DNA from: Chara braunii
Lineage: Eukaryota; Streptophyta; Charophyceae; Charales; Characeae
DNA length: 44,026 nucleotides
Direction: 5' to 3'
NCBI GenBank assembly: GCA_003427395.1
Contig: BFEA01000260.1
Location: 2,004,650 to 2,048,675 of the forward strand
The position numbers and the translations under genes are program-made. Positions within the stretch are counted from its first letter, which is position 1; each line of letters begins with the position of its first letter. This document shows positions 31,478 through 42,094 of the stretch, piece after piece. A model generated the notes under the pieces. That model had not been told where the DNA came from. It did no database searches and saw only the letters and a program-made list of their open reading frames with translations.

Positions 31478-31537
31478 GCTCCGTCTATTGGTTGGGAGCA
31501 GCACCTGCTGGAAACAGGGTCCAACGTCCCTTTAGTA
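31478..31537 (-). repeat. Solo LINE tail (minus strand)
   Basis: Reverse-complemented, it contains GGGACGTTGGACCC, a GTTGGA/TCCAGC stem with a T-G wobble, and AATAGACGGAGCC. It lies about 120 bp beyond the LINE-4 body but with the tail at the wrong end, so it is a separate insertion. No poly(A) is adjacent at 31470. Confidence 0.7.
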
Positions 31538-31609
31538 CAGATAACCATGTTCTGCTTTTCTCACTTGTCCCTTGTACTTTTTTTTTTTTTTTTTTTTTAA
31601 GCTTGCAGA

Positions 31610-32966
31610 TGTTACGATCCTGGCCAATTTCGAAGTATACATTCATCTGAAAGTACAATGCCATCCAATTGCAAAAAGAAATGAATGAACTTGAGAGGAA
31701 AGAGAGGGAAATAAGAAGAAGAAGATGATGATGTACTCCAGCATAGACCAATGTCAAGGCTCTTCTTCTTCGCCAACCAATCCCTTCCTCCCTATCTCCT
31801 CCCCTCTTATTCAAACAAGAAATAACAATAATAATGTTGAATGACTGAACCAGAATCAATGTTCGAATCCCACTTCTACTGCAGGCATAACATAAGGTCC
31901 ACCATAGCCATGGCAACCCTTCCTCTTTCCCTACATACAGGCCGAGGCTATGGCGGACTACTGAGGGTTGAGCCTCCTGTCCAAAGGACAACCCAAAGCA
32001 GCTATGTCGCTGCCCCACTTCAAGGTCATCACCATGCAGCTATGCCGCTGCCCACTCAGCCACCATGCCTGACTCTGTCCCGAACTTCCTTGATGCGGCA
32101 CTACCCCCACTGGGGCCTTCCTGATGCAGCGCCTAGCAAGGAGATGAAGATGGTGTCTACCATAGCCAGTAAGTGCCTCNCCACTCTCCTCNTTGGTCCC
32201 NTTCTCCNTCCTCCTCCTACCGGTAGAGCTCCACCATAGCCGAGGTGGAAGCTCCCGGCTTCTTCCTCCCNGCAGCGCTGTAGTACCCAGCGCCACTCCA
32301 ACCAGNGCTCCAGCAGCGTGTCGCCAAACTTGCACACTGAAGAATGAGGCTGGGCTCTCCGCCNGGCCTCTTGATATAGCGGCCTACTTGCCTCCTNGGC
32401 GGTGACTTCCAGGCCGCTCGGCCTCCCCAAGCAACCNNTACTTCCTCCGTTTCGGAGGGAAACATCATTGNNGACCCTGATATTGCCCGTACAGGCTCTA
32501 GACTCAGACTGGTTGGACTGGTACCGGCCTAGANCTACCCTACCGCTACTGGACTCTAAAAATGNCAACTTTGTCTTCTTCTGCTCGGCCTCCAGTACCC
32601 CCCTCACGCCAACTGCAGTGGGGTGCAGTATCGGCCTACCTNCCCACTTGAGTGTTTTTCCGCTACCCCAAGGGCCNCGGGGCCNCTAGCTTCGCCACTT
32701 GAGTGTTCCCCTTGCTGCAACCCTCAACGCCACGGCCACAGGTAAGTACCGGCCCTATGGGCCTGCCAAACGAGCAAGTACCCTTCCGGGTCACACACAC
32801 ACTCAGGCAGATAAGCACTCAGACAGGCACACAAGTCCACAAGCACGCATGCACACAGACTTAGAAAACACAGCAGAATGCGGGAATCTCAGCAAGGCAT
32901 CCGTTCCATCAGCAGAACTTCATAAATCAGCAGTGTTCTCAGTCTGTGTTATGACGGGTCATTACA
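31610..32966 (-). repeat. 3' LTR of the gypsy element
   Basis: On the minus strand it begins TGTAATGACCC next to the polypurine tract and ends GGATCGTAACA at 31610, about 1,357 bp. The first 270 bases on the plus strand match 43742-44026 with about five or six substitutions and one ~15-bp indel by eye. About twenty single N positions occur between 32180 and 32690, showing an uncertain consensus in the assembly. Confidence 0.85.
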
Positions 32967-32980
32967 CTACCCCCCCCTCA
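32967..32980 (-). promoter_or_regulatory. Polypurine tract
   Basis: On the minus strand GAGGGGGGGGTAG lies immediately before the LTR start TGTAAT. Such a tract primes plus-strand DNA synthesis in LTR retrotransposons. Confidence 0.8.
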
Positions 32981-33094
32981 AGAGCGAGGTCCCTTCGAGC
33001 GAGTAACTCAATCGGAGTCCTTGCATAATGCATCGTAGGCGTAGATAGCAAAAAGAGATCGGGTGTGTTCCGTAGGAGTTAGGGTAACAGTGAA

Positions 33095-33546
33095 TTTTGG
33101 TTGCTGGCGTTAACGACACGAGGTGCACTCTGCAATAAGTCCTTCTTAGTGATCCAGTAGAAGTCATTCAGTGGGTGGTACAGAAAATGCACTTTATACT
33201 ATCTGTTTCTCCCTTTTCCACTATGCTCGACGATTCTATCAACCTCGTGACCGCCATTGATTGCACGGGGAATCCTCGATTCTCGGTACTTGAACGTCTT
33301 AGGTGGCTCATACGGAAATAACTTTGATCTGTGAAAGACTGGGTATGTGCGAAGATGAGCAGGCACATCAATCGTGTAGGAAGGACCGAAGGAACCGTTA
33401 CCTACTCGGTTCAGCACCTTCCGAGGGACCGTAGTATTGAGGAAGAAGTTTTCGTGATACGCCTTCTTCTTCAGAAAACTCAGACATCTTGACCCAGACA
33501 TAACTTCCCACAGTGAAGGGCTTAGGCTGACGCTTTTTGTTTGCAT
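33095..33546 (-). pseudogene. Integrase C-terminal and chromodomain-like region
   Basis: The frame from 33546 has VPRKVLNRVGNGSFGPSYTI and FHRSKLFPYEPP (integrase C-terminal barrel), then EVDRIVEH. A stop follows (TAG 33199-33201), and homology continues in frame with YKVHFLYHPLNDFYWI and KKDLL. This resembles a chromodomain core, which directs integration to modified chromatin in chromoviruses. A second register near 33480-33590 (SAMIKHANKKR, GSYVWVK) shows two frameshifts at the join to the integrase. Confidence 0.7.
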
Positions 33547-33552
33547 GCTTAA

Positions 33553-34404
33553 TCATGGCACTTCGGCGCCTTCCCATAGGACCATAGCTACGACAACGAC
33601 TTTAAGCAAACGATCGTACTTAGCACTGTAGCCTGGCTGGCCAAGCGTTAGGCCAGCTGGCAGTTCCGGGAACAGATAGGATAGAGGATTGCGGATTTTC
33701 CATCCGAGGTGCATCCGGTTAGGCGTCATCCCGGTGGAGGAGTGGATGGAGTTGTTGTACAACCCATGCACAATCGACAACTCCTCATCCCAAGAGTTCT
33801 GGTCAGGCACGATAAGAGCTCTGAGAAGTTGGATTACGGTCTGGTTGATCCCCTCGGCCAGTCCATTGGCTTCGGGGTGTCGACCAAACGTCATCTTGAG
33901 TTTCATGTTGTAGGTCTGGGAGGTGAAGTCTTTCCAATCCGCACTTAAGAACCTGGTATCCCGATCACTCACAAGAGTCTTCGGGGGACCATAATGCAGA
34001 ATGTACCTTTTGTTAAATTCTTTGATCACAAGGTCAGTTGGGGCGTGAGGTGGTAATGGGATTAAATTCAGAAATTTGAAAAAACGATCGACGATCACCA
34101 TTACTTGTGAATAACCGTTTCTGCTCTTCTTTCCCATGTCCGTGAAGTCAATGGAAACCGACTCACCCGGACCATCAGGAATAGGGAGAGGGTGCAGCAA
34201 CCCATAGGGCTTCTGCCGAGACGATTTGATGCGTTCACAGACTTCACACTCAGCCACAAACCTTTGTGCCATTCTTTTCATTCCAGGCCACACAAACTTT
34301 TCCAACAAATTTTCGTATGTCTTCTCGACACCGAAGTGTCCACTCCGACCGTGAGCCAAATCCAAGAAATGAGTAAGGATCGGCTCATGATTGGGTACAC
34401 ACAA
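33553..34404 (-). pseudogene. Gypsy integrase
   Basis: This 283-codon frame contains an H2C2 zinc-binding domain (H18, H23, C53, C56) and the rve catalytic core with D86 (VSIDF), D147 (LVSDRDTRF) and E184 (GLAEGIN), the DDE triad that inserts element DNA into the genome. All three acidic residues are present. It lies in the same frame as RT upstream (separated by TGA 34480-34482) and is followed by a frameshift near 33590. It would have been released from the Pol polyprotein. Confidence 0.9.
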
Positions 34405-34479
34405 TCGATCATGTTTCCCGTAGTGTCGGAAGAGTATGCCTTTACATTCATGGAAATCAGGCTGACTGCTAGGGTCAGC

Positions 34480-35900
34480 TCAAATAAGCTCAAGGATGGG
34501 ACTGAGTTCTGGGTCCTTGGCAGTATGCTCAATGAGTTCCTCTTTCAAATTCTTACGGAGATCATAGGAACCCACAAGGCAAGTCATATACTCAGGATGG
34601 TGAGACAAAGCATCCGCAACGGGATTGTAACAGCCTTTCTTGTGCTTAAGCTCAAAATCATACACATAAATCTCATGCAGCCAGCGGATCAATGTGGTTG
34701 AGGGATTAATCTGTGTCTGAATTCATTTCAAAGTCTCGTGAGCTGAGAACACTTTGAAATGACGATCCAAGAGATAGTGTTTCCAATGATCTAGTGTCTC
34801 TCTCAAGACATAAAGTTCTCGCATATAAGTGGAAGCAGCTACCTTGTGACTGGGCATGCGTTTGCTGTAATATTCCAGCGGACGTAAGCCATCGCCGTCA
34901 TCTTGCTGCAACACTACGCCAATCCCATACAAGCTTGCATCCGTAGTTACTACGAATGTAAGTTTGAGATTTGCAATGTGGAGCACCAGATGACTCACCA
35001 AAGCCTCCTTCAGTGTTTCGAAGGTTGTCATGCATTCCTCATTCCATGTGTAGGACACATTCTTGCTTGTTAGTCTAGGCAGCGGACGGGCGATGATAGA
35101 GAATTCGGGCACAAATTTACGGTAGTATGACGCAAGACCAAAAAAAGAACGCAACTCAAGGACATTCGCCGGTTGAAGCCATTTTCGGATGACCTCAACT
35201 TTGATTGCCTCGGGCTCTAGGCCTGCGGCAGACAACCGATGTCCAAGGTAGATGACGCTGTCCCTCCCAAACTTAGATTTCTCCAAGTTGAGATGAAGTT
35301 CCGCGTCCTTGAGGATCTGCATCACTTCCTCAAGGTGTCTCATATGCTCCTCCATCGATTTGCTGAAGATTAGTATGTCATTCAGATATACAACAACAAA
35401 TCGGTTGATCTGATTGCGAAATACCTTATCGATGAGACTTTGAAAGGTGGCTAGCGCATTCGTGAGACCGAAGGGCATGACTGTAAACTCGTACAACCCA
35501 TCGCGAGTTTTGAATGCAGTTCTATGCTGGTCTGCACGATCGACTTCAATCTGGTGGTAGTCAGACTTGAGATCGATCTTGCTGAAGACCTTGCATCCAC
35601 CTGCAGTATCAAGCAAATCATTGATACATGGCAAAGGATATGCATTCTTTCTTGTGATTCGATTCAATCTGCGGTAATCAATACACATCCGTAGTTTGCC
35701 TCCTTTCTTAGAGACAAACAGAACCGGTGCACCAAACTCAGACTCACTTGGTTTGATCCATCCCTTCCCAATCATATCATCAATCTGCCTTCGCAACTCC
35801 TCCAATTCGCATGAACCCATCCGATAGACACAGCCCTTTGGAGGAGTGCTACCTTCAATCAACTCGATCTTGTGTCGGCACGGGGACTCCATGCGGTTTG
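34480..35900 (-). pseudogene. Gypsy reverse transcriptase and RNase H
   Basis: The 36153-34723 frame holds RT from about residue 90: KIDLKSDYHQI, FTVMPFGLTNA, then YLNDIL at 256-261 where active enzymes have YxDD, so one catalytic Asp is Asn. RNase H follows with VVTTDAS (D405) and a MRELYVL segment (E446). A TGA at 34723-34725 replaces the expected Trp of a KWIQTQ-type motif. Coding resumes as RWLHEIYVYDFELKHKKG and NPVADALS (34692-34480) and stops again at TGA 34480-34482. The first ~85 residues of the long frame are out-of-frame translation; real upstream coding is in another frame. Confidence 0.9.
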
Positions 35901-36976
35901 ACCAAGACTTCTGAAAATCGGTTGAAAAGGTTGCGAATTTCTGATGGGATCTCTGGAGGTGGATCATCACTCTCGGGTGCAAGCATACCAGATTGCATAG
36001 GTGCAACCAACACAACAAAGTTGGAAGTGGAGTCATTTGGACTAGAAGTAGATTTAGTAGAGGCAGAAGTAGTTGCCTCAGAAGTAGAAACGTCATGCAA
36101 AGTAGAATCATTATGTACAGCAAAAATAGAAGGCACATGAGCAGGCCTAACAAAGGCTATATACATTTGTTCACCAACTTTGCGCCTGCGCCACTTTTTG
36201 CAGAATTGCATTGCATTGAGAAAAGTTACTTGGGACTCACGCGGCTCATCCAAGAGGACTGCACGCTCGATTCCCATAGCATCTTTGACCATGAACTGTG
36301 AGTCCTTCCACGTGGTTCTTTCACATTGGGTTTGCAACCAGCCCAAGCCAATAACTGCGTCGAAGGGGCACTGATCAAGGACATAGAAGTTCAGTTCATG
36401 CGTGATTGTGCGGTCTGCATCAAAGGTAGTGCGCACACCTTTGACTGCATGCGTAGAGGTGACAACCTCTTAGTTGCCTACTTGGGTCCGACAACGATTC
36501 TGCAAAGTCACTTGCTTCATCCCCAAGCGTGCCTTACGAATGTCGTGCGGTGAGAAGTAGTTGGCGGTTGCACCACAATCAGCCAACACACGGATGTAAC
36601 GGCCATTAATGTAGAGTTTGAAGAAGATCAACTTCGTTCTCCCTTGCGTGCGTTCTTGCTTCATATGAGCCCAGCGCGACAACAGATCATAAAAGTCAAT
36701 TTCTTCCGACGCTACCCAAGGCTCCTTGTATAGGATGTGTATTTTCTCAGCCTTGGAATCAGCATCAGATGGGGTCTCAGGAGAGGTTTGCTGAGTGGGA
36801 TCAAAATCCAGAGAAGGATCTGCACTTACCTGTTCAGCCTCTCCATCTGTAGAGTATGCTGATGATGTCCCTACCCCCGTTGCTGGTTTCCCTGCTGCAA
36901 TTTGAAGCAATGTTGGACTGAATATCCCGGTTTGGTGCAATGCAGGCAAACCCCTTTCTTCACCCTGTGTTTCCAC
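35855..36976 (-). pseudogene. Gypsy protease region and linker to RT
   Basis: The frame 36976-36470 contains FKLYINGRYIRVLADCGAT, the aspartic protease active site with DCGA in place of the common D(S/T)GA. TAA at 36470-36472 stops it and the same frame continues 36436-35855, with FYVLDQCPFDAVIGLGWL (the flap/helix segment typical of retropepsins), a Ser/Thr-rich linker, and FSEVLVKPHGVP just before RT. A frameshift near 35885 is needed to enter RT. Overlap with gag (36976-36871) is in the -1 register, which could be natural programmed frameshifting or decay. Confidence 0.8.
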
Positions 36977-37723
36977 TCACTTTCACTAATCCGGAGATCT
37001 ACCCATGGTTTTGTGGCAGGATCTTCGGGTTTGGGTGAAATTTTCGCTCCCTTGGGAAGAAGAATAGTGTTAGTATTGTTCTTCGTCGTGGTCCTCGGTC
37101 CCTTACTTTTGAAGGCAGTCTTCTTGAAGACATTCATAGATTCATCATCATTCACACACTCAGACTCATGGACTGCCGAAGAGCAAGATGTCTCGCAACC
37201 TTGCTCTTGATCATCATCAAGAGAAGGATCCTCTGCGAAGGTCTCCTCCTCATCTTCAAGCAGATCGTGCGCTGAAAAACGGTTGCTGCCCAGAAACCGT
37301 TTGCAGCCGGTGGTCTTTTTGCCACCCGATCCACCTGGGAGGTCTTGTGCCTCCAATTTGACTAGGTCCCGCATGAGGGTCAACCAATCTTTATACGCGA
37401 TGAGTCCGAGCCCCAGACGATGTGTTATAGTAGAGGGGACCGTGCCTTTTATCACATCCAAGCAAGACTGCGCAGTCATTTCCAAGTCAAGAGTAGCAAA
37501 AAGTTTACTAACATACTGTTGCAGACTATGCATGGTGCCGGTCCACTTGCTGTGTTTGAGCTTGTCAAGCTTGAGTCTAGCTTTGGCTGCAGCATGTGGA
37601 TCAGCATATTGTTTGATTAAGAGTTCCTCGAGTGTAGCTACAGACGTAGCCTTCAGCCATTTGTTCAGGTTTATTCTCTTATAATCTGCTTGTACAGCTT
37701 GGATTTCCAAGAATCCTCTCACG
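36871..37723 (-). pseudogene. Gypsy gag, C-terminal part (after the LINE insertion)
   Basis: The coding frame continues gag from the target duplication: a capsid-like retrotransposon gag segment (KLKHSKWTGTMHSLQQYV, then a LEAQDL motif), an acidic region, and a zinc knuckle CLHCTKPGYSVQHC. The knuckle should be C-x2-C-x4-H-x4-C, but the His position is Tyr. Codons upstream of 37723 in the same open frame (to 37947) belong to LINE-3 antisense and are not gag. Confidence 0.85.
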
Positions 37724-37732
37724 ACCATCATC

Positions 37733-39424
37733 ATGATGGAAGCGCTGGCAGCAAACCTCCGAGCCAACAAAGAGCCGAGGAGACTGCAGATCTCCGCTAT
37801 CCCGGAAGACGCGATCCCTGTTTGCTCGATGTTTGCGGACGACCTGAATCTTATGATGGATGCCACCGCAACAAACATGGAAGAGATTAGGAAATTGTTT
37901 GACCGATTTACAGCAGTCTCCAACATGACTGTCAACTGGGGAAACAAGACCTTGGGATGGTGGATCCACCATCAAGGAGTGCGGCCACCGGAGCTACCTC
38001 AGGTTAAATGGCTCTCGGATACGACCCCGGTTAGAGTGTTTGGAATTAGGTTGACGACAGTCAGTAAACCAGCATCAAATGATGAGTGGATTCTAAAGCC
38101 TGCTCTGGAAAAACTAACCAACTGGAAAGACCGACACACCTCCCTTATCGGCAGAGCACTCGCGATCAACAGCGTAGTACTCGCGGCCCAATGGTATAAA
38201 TCTACAATTTGGACCCTCAGCAAAGAGGTTGTTCGATCGCTCAAAAGACAATTAGTGGCCCTTCTATGGAGAGGTGATGGTGAGCTCTTGAACGTCATTA
38301 GCAGAATAGCCTGGTCTTCGGTGATTCAACCCAAGATTAAAGAGGGCCTAGGGATCCTTGACTCGGACGCCCAGATTGCAGCATTAATTGTCCAATGGGT
38401 CAAAAAATTGTTGTTCACTGAGCACCTCCCATGGCACGCCCTGGCGCTGGAACAGATAGCCAGACTCGCCCCACAGGCACAACAAGGACTTAGCCCACTG
38501 ACCTGGCTAGAAGACCGCTTTTGGACTGTGCCAAGGCATCCCCGTGTACAGCAAGATTCACCCCGCGATGCAGCCCGTTTGGACTTGGTCAGACATGACT
38601 TCTGGACCCGAGTCATTAAGGTCTGGCGCCAACTTCCTTTGCCTGACCAACCTCCACCAACCAGGTGGGAGGAAGTGATGCGCCAGCCTCTTTTCGGGAA
38701 CAGGAGGATAACGGACCGGCATAGCAGGGTGTATCGCAGCTCAGACACCCCGTGGAACAGTTGGGTAAAAAAAGGCATAATCCGAATAAAAGACATATGG
38801 GACATGAAAGCGGGCGACTGGAAATCAGGACCACAACTGAGAACTATATTAAAACACTGTCACAAGATCGAGGAGAACACTGATCTGTTAACCGCTGCAG
38901 TCCCCCTTGACTGGGTGCGTATTTTGCGCAGAGGACTGCGGCTGAAGGAAGGAGACTGGGTAGCTGTCCCGGGGAACCCGGAAAGCGTCGACAATGTGGT
39001 GGAGGTGAGGACAGACGAAACGCTGATAAACCTCTTCCACGTTGGCAAGGAGAACATACTCACCCGGTACTGCCCAGAGGTGGACAAATGGTGGAGAACA
39101 ACAGACCTGCATAGGATACGGGTGCTGCGGGATAAAGAAGTGTGGATCGCATACCAGTCAAACACTCCCCTGATGGAGCTACCCTTGGATCCTGACGATT
39201 GGCAATGGGTCCCCAAGCGAAAACTTAAGACAGGGACAAACCTAAAACTGCACACTCTATCAGTGAAGGCCACATATTGTCTGCTTCGACCAAAAGTGAA
39301 CATAAGAGACATAGTGAAGGCCCGATGGAGGTCACATTTGAAGGTAGGGAATGAGGCAATCCGCCCGATTCGATGGTTTTCTGCCACAAGATCCAGACCT
39401 GCGAAGGTGGCCTCTCTTCAATGA
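37733..39424 (+). pseudogene. LINE-3 ORF2: RT C-terminal part to zf-RVT
   Basis: This 563-codon frame, the longest in the window, starts inside RT (MEALAANLR corresponds to MEALATAIR of LINE-1). It includes CSMFADDLNLMM with both catalytic Asp, VNWGNKTLGWW, SLIGRALAINSVVLAAQWYK, the connecting region and SVKATYCLLRPK. It ends at TGA 39422-39424 in SLQ(stop)QIEH, where LINE-1 and LINE-2 have Trp. RT fingers and the endonuclease are missing through truncation, so no activity is possible. Confidence 0.92.
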
Positions 39425-40164
39425 CAGATAGAACACCGTTGCCTGCCCACCAATGACTGGTTGATAGATCGCACATACGTGGAGCAAAGGGGGCAGGCAT
39501 TACCATGGTGCAAGTCATGCCACACTGCCTTCCCCCCCGCAGAATCCCGGAAACCATAGAGCACATATTCATGCAGTGCCCAGGGGCAGTGCTCACATGG
39601 CGATGGTGAGATAGGATTTGGACTCGGCTGGGCACTGACTGTCACTGGCCATGGGATTGGCGGGCCATATTATGCGAAGCATGGTCCTCCCCCACCAACA
39701 ACACCTTCGAAAATAACATGTTCAAATTGGGAAGAAGAGCGGTCATATGGGCCCTCTAAAGAAAACGTTGTATACACGTTATGGAGGGAGTCCGCATAAC
39801 GGGGGAAGAGTCAACAGACATGATAAGGCAATACATTCCACAAGAAATCATGATATATTGGCAAAAAGTGAAAAACCAACTCGATCTATATCATATAGTA
39901 AAAGACATTGCACAAGCAATTCATCATTTTTCTAAGGATTGGTTGGGCGGGGAGAATCGGGGCTGGATCGCATCAGTTAAATGGGAGGGTAACCCCCCCC
40001 AGGAGGACAATCAGGAGGAATTCAAGAGGGACTACCGCATCCGCTTCAGAGCCTGGACTACGGTGGGCCAGGAGATCCCGCTGCGGTCTGCCACAAAATT
40101 CCCCGGCCCTTTCCCGCCCCACAAGCTGGCGATGGTGGAGATGCAATGGTATGGAGCAGATTGA
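39425..40164 (+). pseudogene. LINE-3 zf-RVT-like domain and C terminus
   Basis: Coding resumes with HRCLPTNDWLIDRTYVEQRG and WCKSCH, shifts frame at a C run near 39530, then ETIEHIFMQCPGAVLTWRW and TGA 39607-39609. A TAA follows in WAL(stop)RKR, and the open frame 39781-40164 contains WLGGENRGWIASVKWEG and RDYRIRFRAWTT and ends at 40162-40164. The order equals LINE-2. Confidence 0.85.
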
Positions 40165-40269
40165 ATGTGCAGCTTCAATCGGCCAGATTAGTTCTCATCA
40201 TAGGAAGTTCATCGTTTTCTGGGCAATCAATGCTGGCAGCTTCCTTTCTCAATTTTGGCTTCCGCTTTG

Positions 40270-40671
40270 GGGATGGGACACTGGACCCGTTGTCAAGCTG
40301 GTGATAAAATTTTCAATTCATAAGGAACGTTGGGCCCGGTTCCAAGCATGTGCTGCAGGGGGAGGGAGGAACTAGCGTGCAACTGCGTATCTGGCGCCGA
40401 ATGCAGGGTGAAGAGGTTCTCCCTCCTCCCAAAATCCTGCTCAGTTAATCCCCTGGATCCCACGGCAATCAATGCTGGCAGGAGCACACCACATTTTTCA
40501 GAGGTATTCTAAATTCAGTCTGTGTAAGGGACGTTGGACCCACTTTCCAGCAGGTGACACTCCCCACCAATAGATGGAGCCTCTCCCCAAGTGCTAGTGG
40601 TGTCTGCTCTTATCAACACCACTAACACTGGTGGGGGTGTTAAAAAAAAAAGAAAAAAAAGAAAAAAAAAA
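40270..40671 (+). repeat. LINE-3 3' UTR with repeated tail hairpins and A-rich tail
   Basis: GGGACACTGGACCC (40274), GGAACGTTGGGCCC (40326) and GGGACGTTGGACCC (40528) are three related starts of the tail block. Only the last continues into CCACCAATAGATGGAGC, the second hairpin and the A-rich tail. The first two may be older partial duplications of the tail. Confidence 0.75.
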
Positions 40672-40686
40672 AAGAATCCTCTCACG

Positions 40687-41645
40687 GCGGGTGCCACATT
40701 GGTACCTAGGACCGACGACTGAGTAACTGGGAGTGTCCACAGCACATCGAAGTAGGATCGCATGGAGCTGATCCAAGATTCGATGTTGTCCTTTCCGTCA
40801 TACTGAGACGGCATCTGCGCCGCCTTTCTATCCATATAAGGAAAGCTGCAGCTTGGACCAACGGCTGTTGGGTCTGAACTCGAGACTGCAACAGTTCCAG
40901 AATGCCCTGCACTGCTACTTGCCGCTGCAGCAGCAGCAGCGAGGTCTGGACCTGCTGCATATCCGGATAGGTTGTTGGCCACACTCAAAGAAGAAGAAGA
41001 AGAAGAAGAAGAAGAAGAAGAAGAAGAAAAAGAGGAAGAAGAAGACATTGTTAGAGGGGCAAGAACAGACTGACATGCAGCACTAGAAGCACGGTAAACA
41101 GGCGGAAGGATACTTTGGGCTGGCTGCACGTTAGCAAACTGTTGCAGCTGGTCATGGTGCTGCTGCGCCATCAGGGCCATGTCTTCTCGCAACTTCTTGA
41201 GTTCGTCGAACACTTTGGCGAGTTGGCCAATATGGTCCTCAACAGCCCGGACTTCGACCAAAGCCCGGAGGAGTGGAACGGTTTTCTCTTCCACTTCCTC
41301 GTCGGTTAGGGCAGGCAAGGTACAAAGGATGACTTCATGAGCCTTTACCTTCTCCTCCCTCTCCTTCTCCTTCTCCTCCTCTTCCCTCTTCAATGCTTTC
41401 TCGTAGAAGAATCGGTACTGCGCTTTTTCTGCCTCGAGGGCAGCGCCCATTTGCCGCTTCCATTCTGCTGCAGATGCCATAGTGGAGGATGAGGGTGTTA
41501 GCAAGTCTCTCAAGAGGGGTCCGTACTTCCTCACACTTCTGGGACGAACACTCCTCTTCCCTCTCCTCACTCCCTCAATAGCAACTTTCAGAAGCTTCTC
41601 TCTTCTCTCTCTTTCTTTTGTTCGCGATCGTGTAGACGCAGACAT
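40687..41645 (-). pseudogene. Gypsy gag, N-terminal part (before the LINE insertion)
   Basis: It starts at Met 41645, then a basic N terminus, a charged EEEKEKE coiled-coil-like stretch, a heptad-like segment, a poly-Ser run encoded by (AAG)n on the plus strand (40987-41046), and QYDGKDNIESWISSMRSYF, a typical start of the capsid domain. The frame enters the LINE-3 tail after VRGF and would read its poly(A) as Phe. Removing the insertion joins it in frame with 37708-36871. Confidence 0.85.
40987..41046. repeat. (AAG)n microsatellite within gag
   Basis: The GAA/AAG triplet run encodes the poly-Ser stretch of Gag on the minus strand. Triplet length preserves the frame, and copy number is likely variable. 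Confidence 0.9.
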
Positions 41646-41911
41646 TTAAACCACCGCTCCCGCTCATTGCCTAAAGTCGACTTCCCGGGGAGTTAGGGCC
41701 GGAAATGGAGGGGGGTCGCCGACCAATTTCACAAGGGCAAAAAAAAAAAAAAAAAAAAAAAAAGAGGAAAAAGAGTTCACAATTTCAATTTAAAAACTCG
41801 GCCTACCTGGGAGACTGCAGGACTGACGGGGTACCACCGTGAAACGGTGCGGGTTTCGCTCCACGAATCCCTCCTATCCAAAACAAGAGAGAGGGCCGCG
41901 CTGGACTATGC

Positions 41912-42094
41912 TCGATATGCACAACAGACAAAACTCATGGCGGTGTATCTTTCCATATTCTAGCGAAAGATTCACTCCCGTTTTGCGAATTTCGAGAGTA
42001 CTATCGACATGCACAACAGACAAAACTCATGGCGGTGTATCTTTCCATATTCTAGCGGAAGATTCACTCTCGTTTTGCGAATTTCGAGAGTAGT
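41912..42094. repeat. 92-bp tandem duplication
   Basis: ATGCACAACAGACAAAACTC at 41918 recurs at 42009 or 42010, and the copies are nearly identical down to TTTCGAGAGTA (about two changes). The high identity suggests a recent event. Confidence 0.9.

Larger units (their letters stand above)
37709..40686 (+). mobile_element. LINE-3: 5'-truncated LINE inserted in gypsy gag
   Basis: The body is at 37724-40671. AAGAATCCTCTCACG is found at 37709-37723 and again at 40672-40686, a perfect 15-bp target duplication. The element starts in the middle of the RT domain, shows FADDL and the zf-RVT region, and ends in the tail hairpin and A-rich tail (40642-40671). It is antisense to gag. Long target duplication, poly(A) and 5' truncation together are diagnostic of target-primed reverse transcription. 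Confidence 0.96.

Noticed and set aside
31840-31885. tRNA gene in the LTR (GTTCGAATCCC)
   Set aside because: Only the B-box-like word is present; no A box or stems fit, and both LTRs share it.
35960-36153. Leu-rich N terminus of the long RT frame as a membrane domain
   Set aside because: It is the out-of-frame reading of the Ser/Thr-rich linker; the true frame is 36436-35855.
34723-39609. A variant genetic code with UGA as Trp
   Set aside because: The same elements also carry TAA and TAG stops and frameshifts, so decay explains the pattern; only host genes could show recoding.
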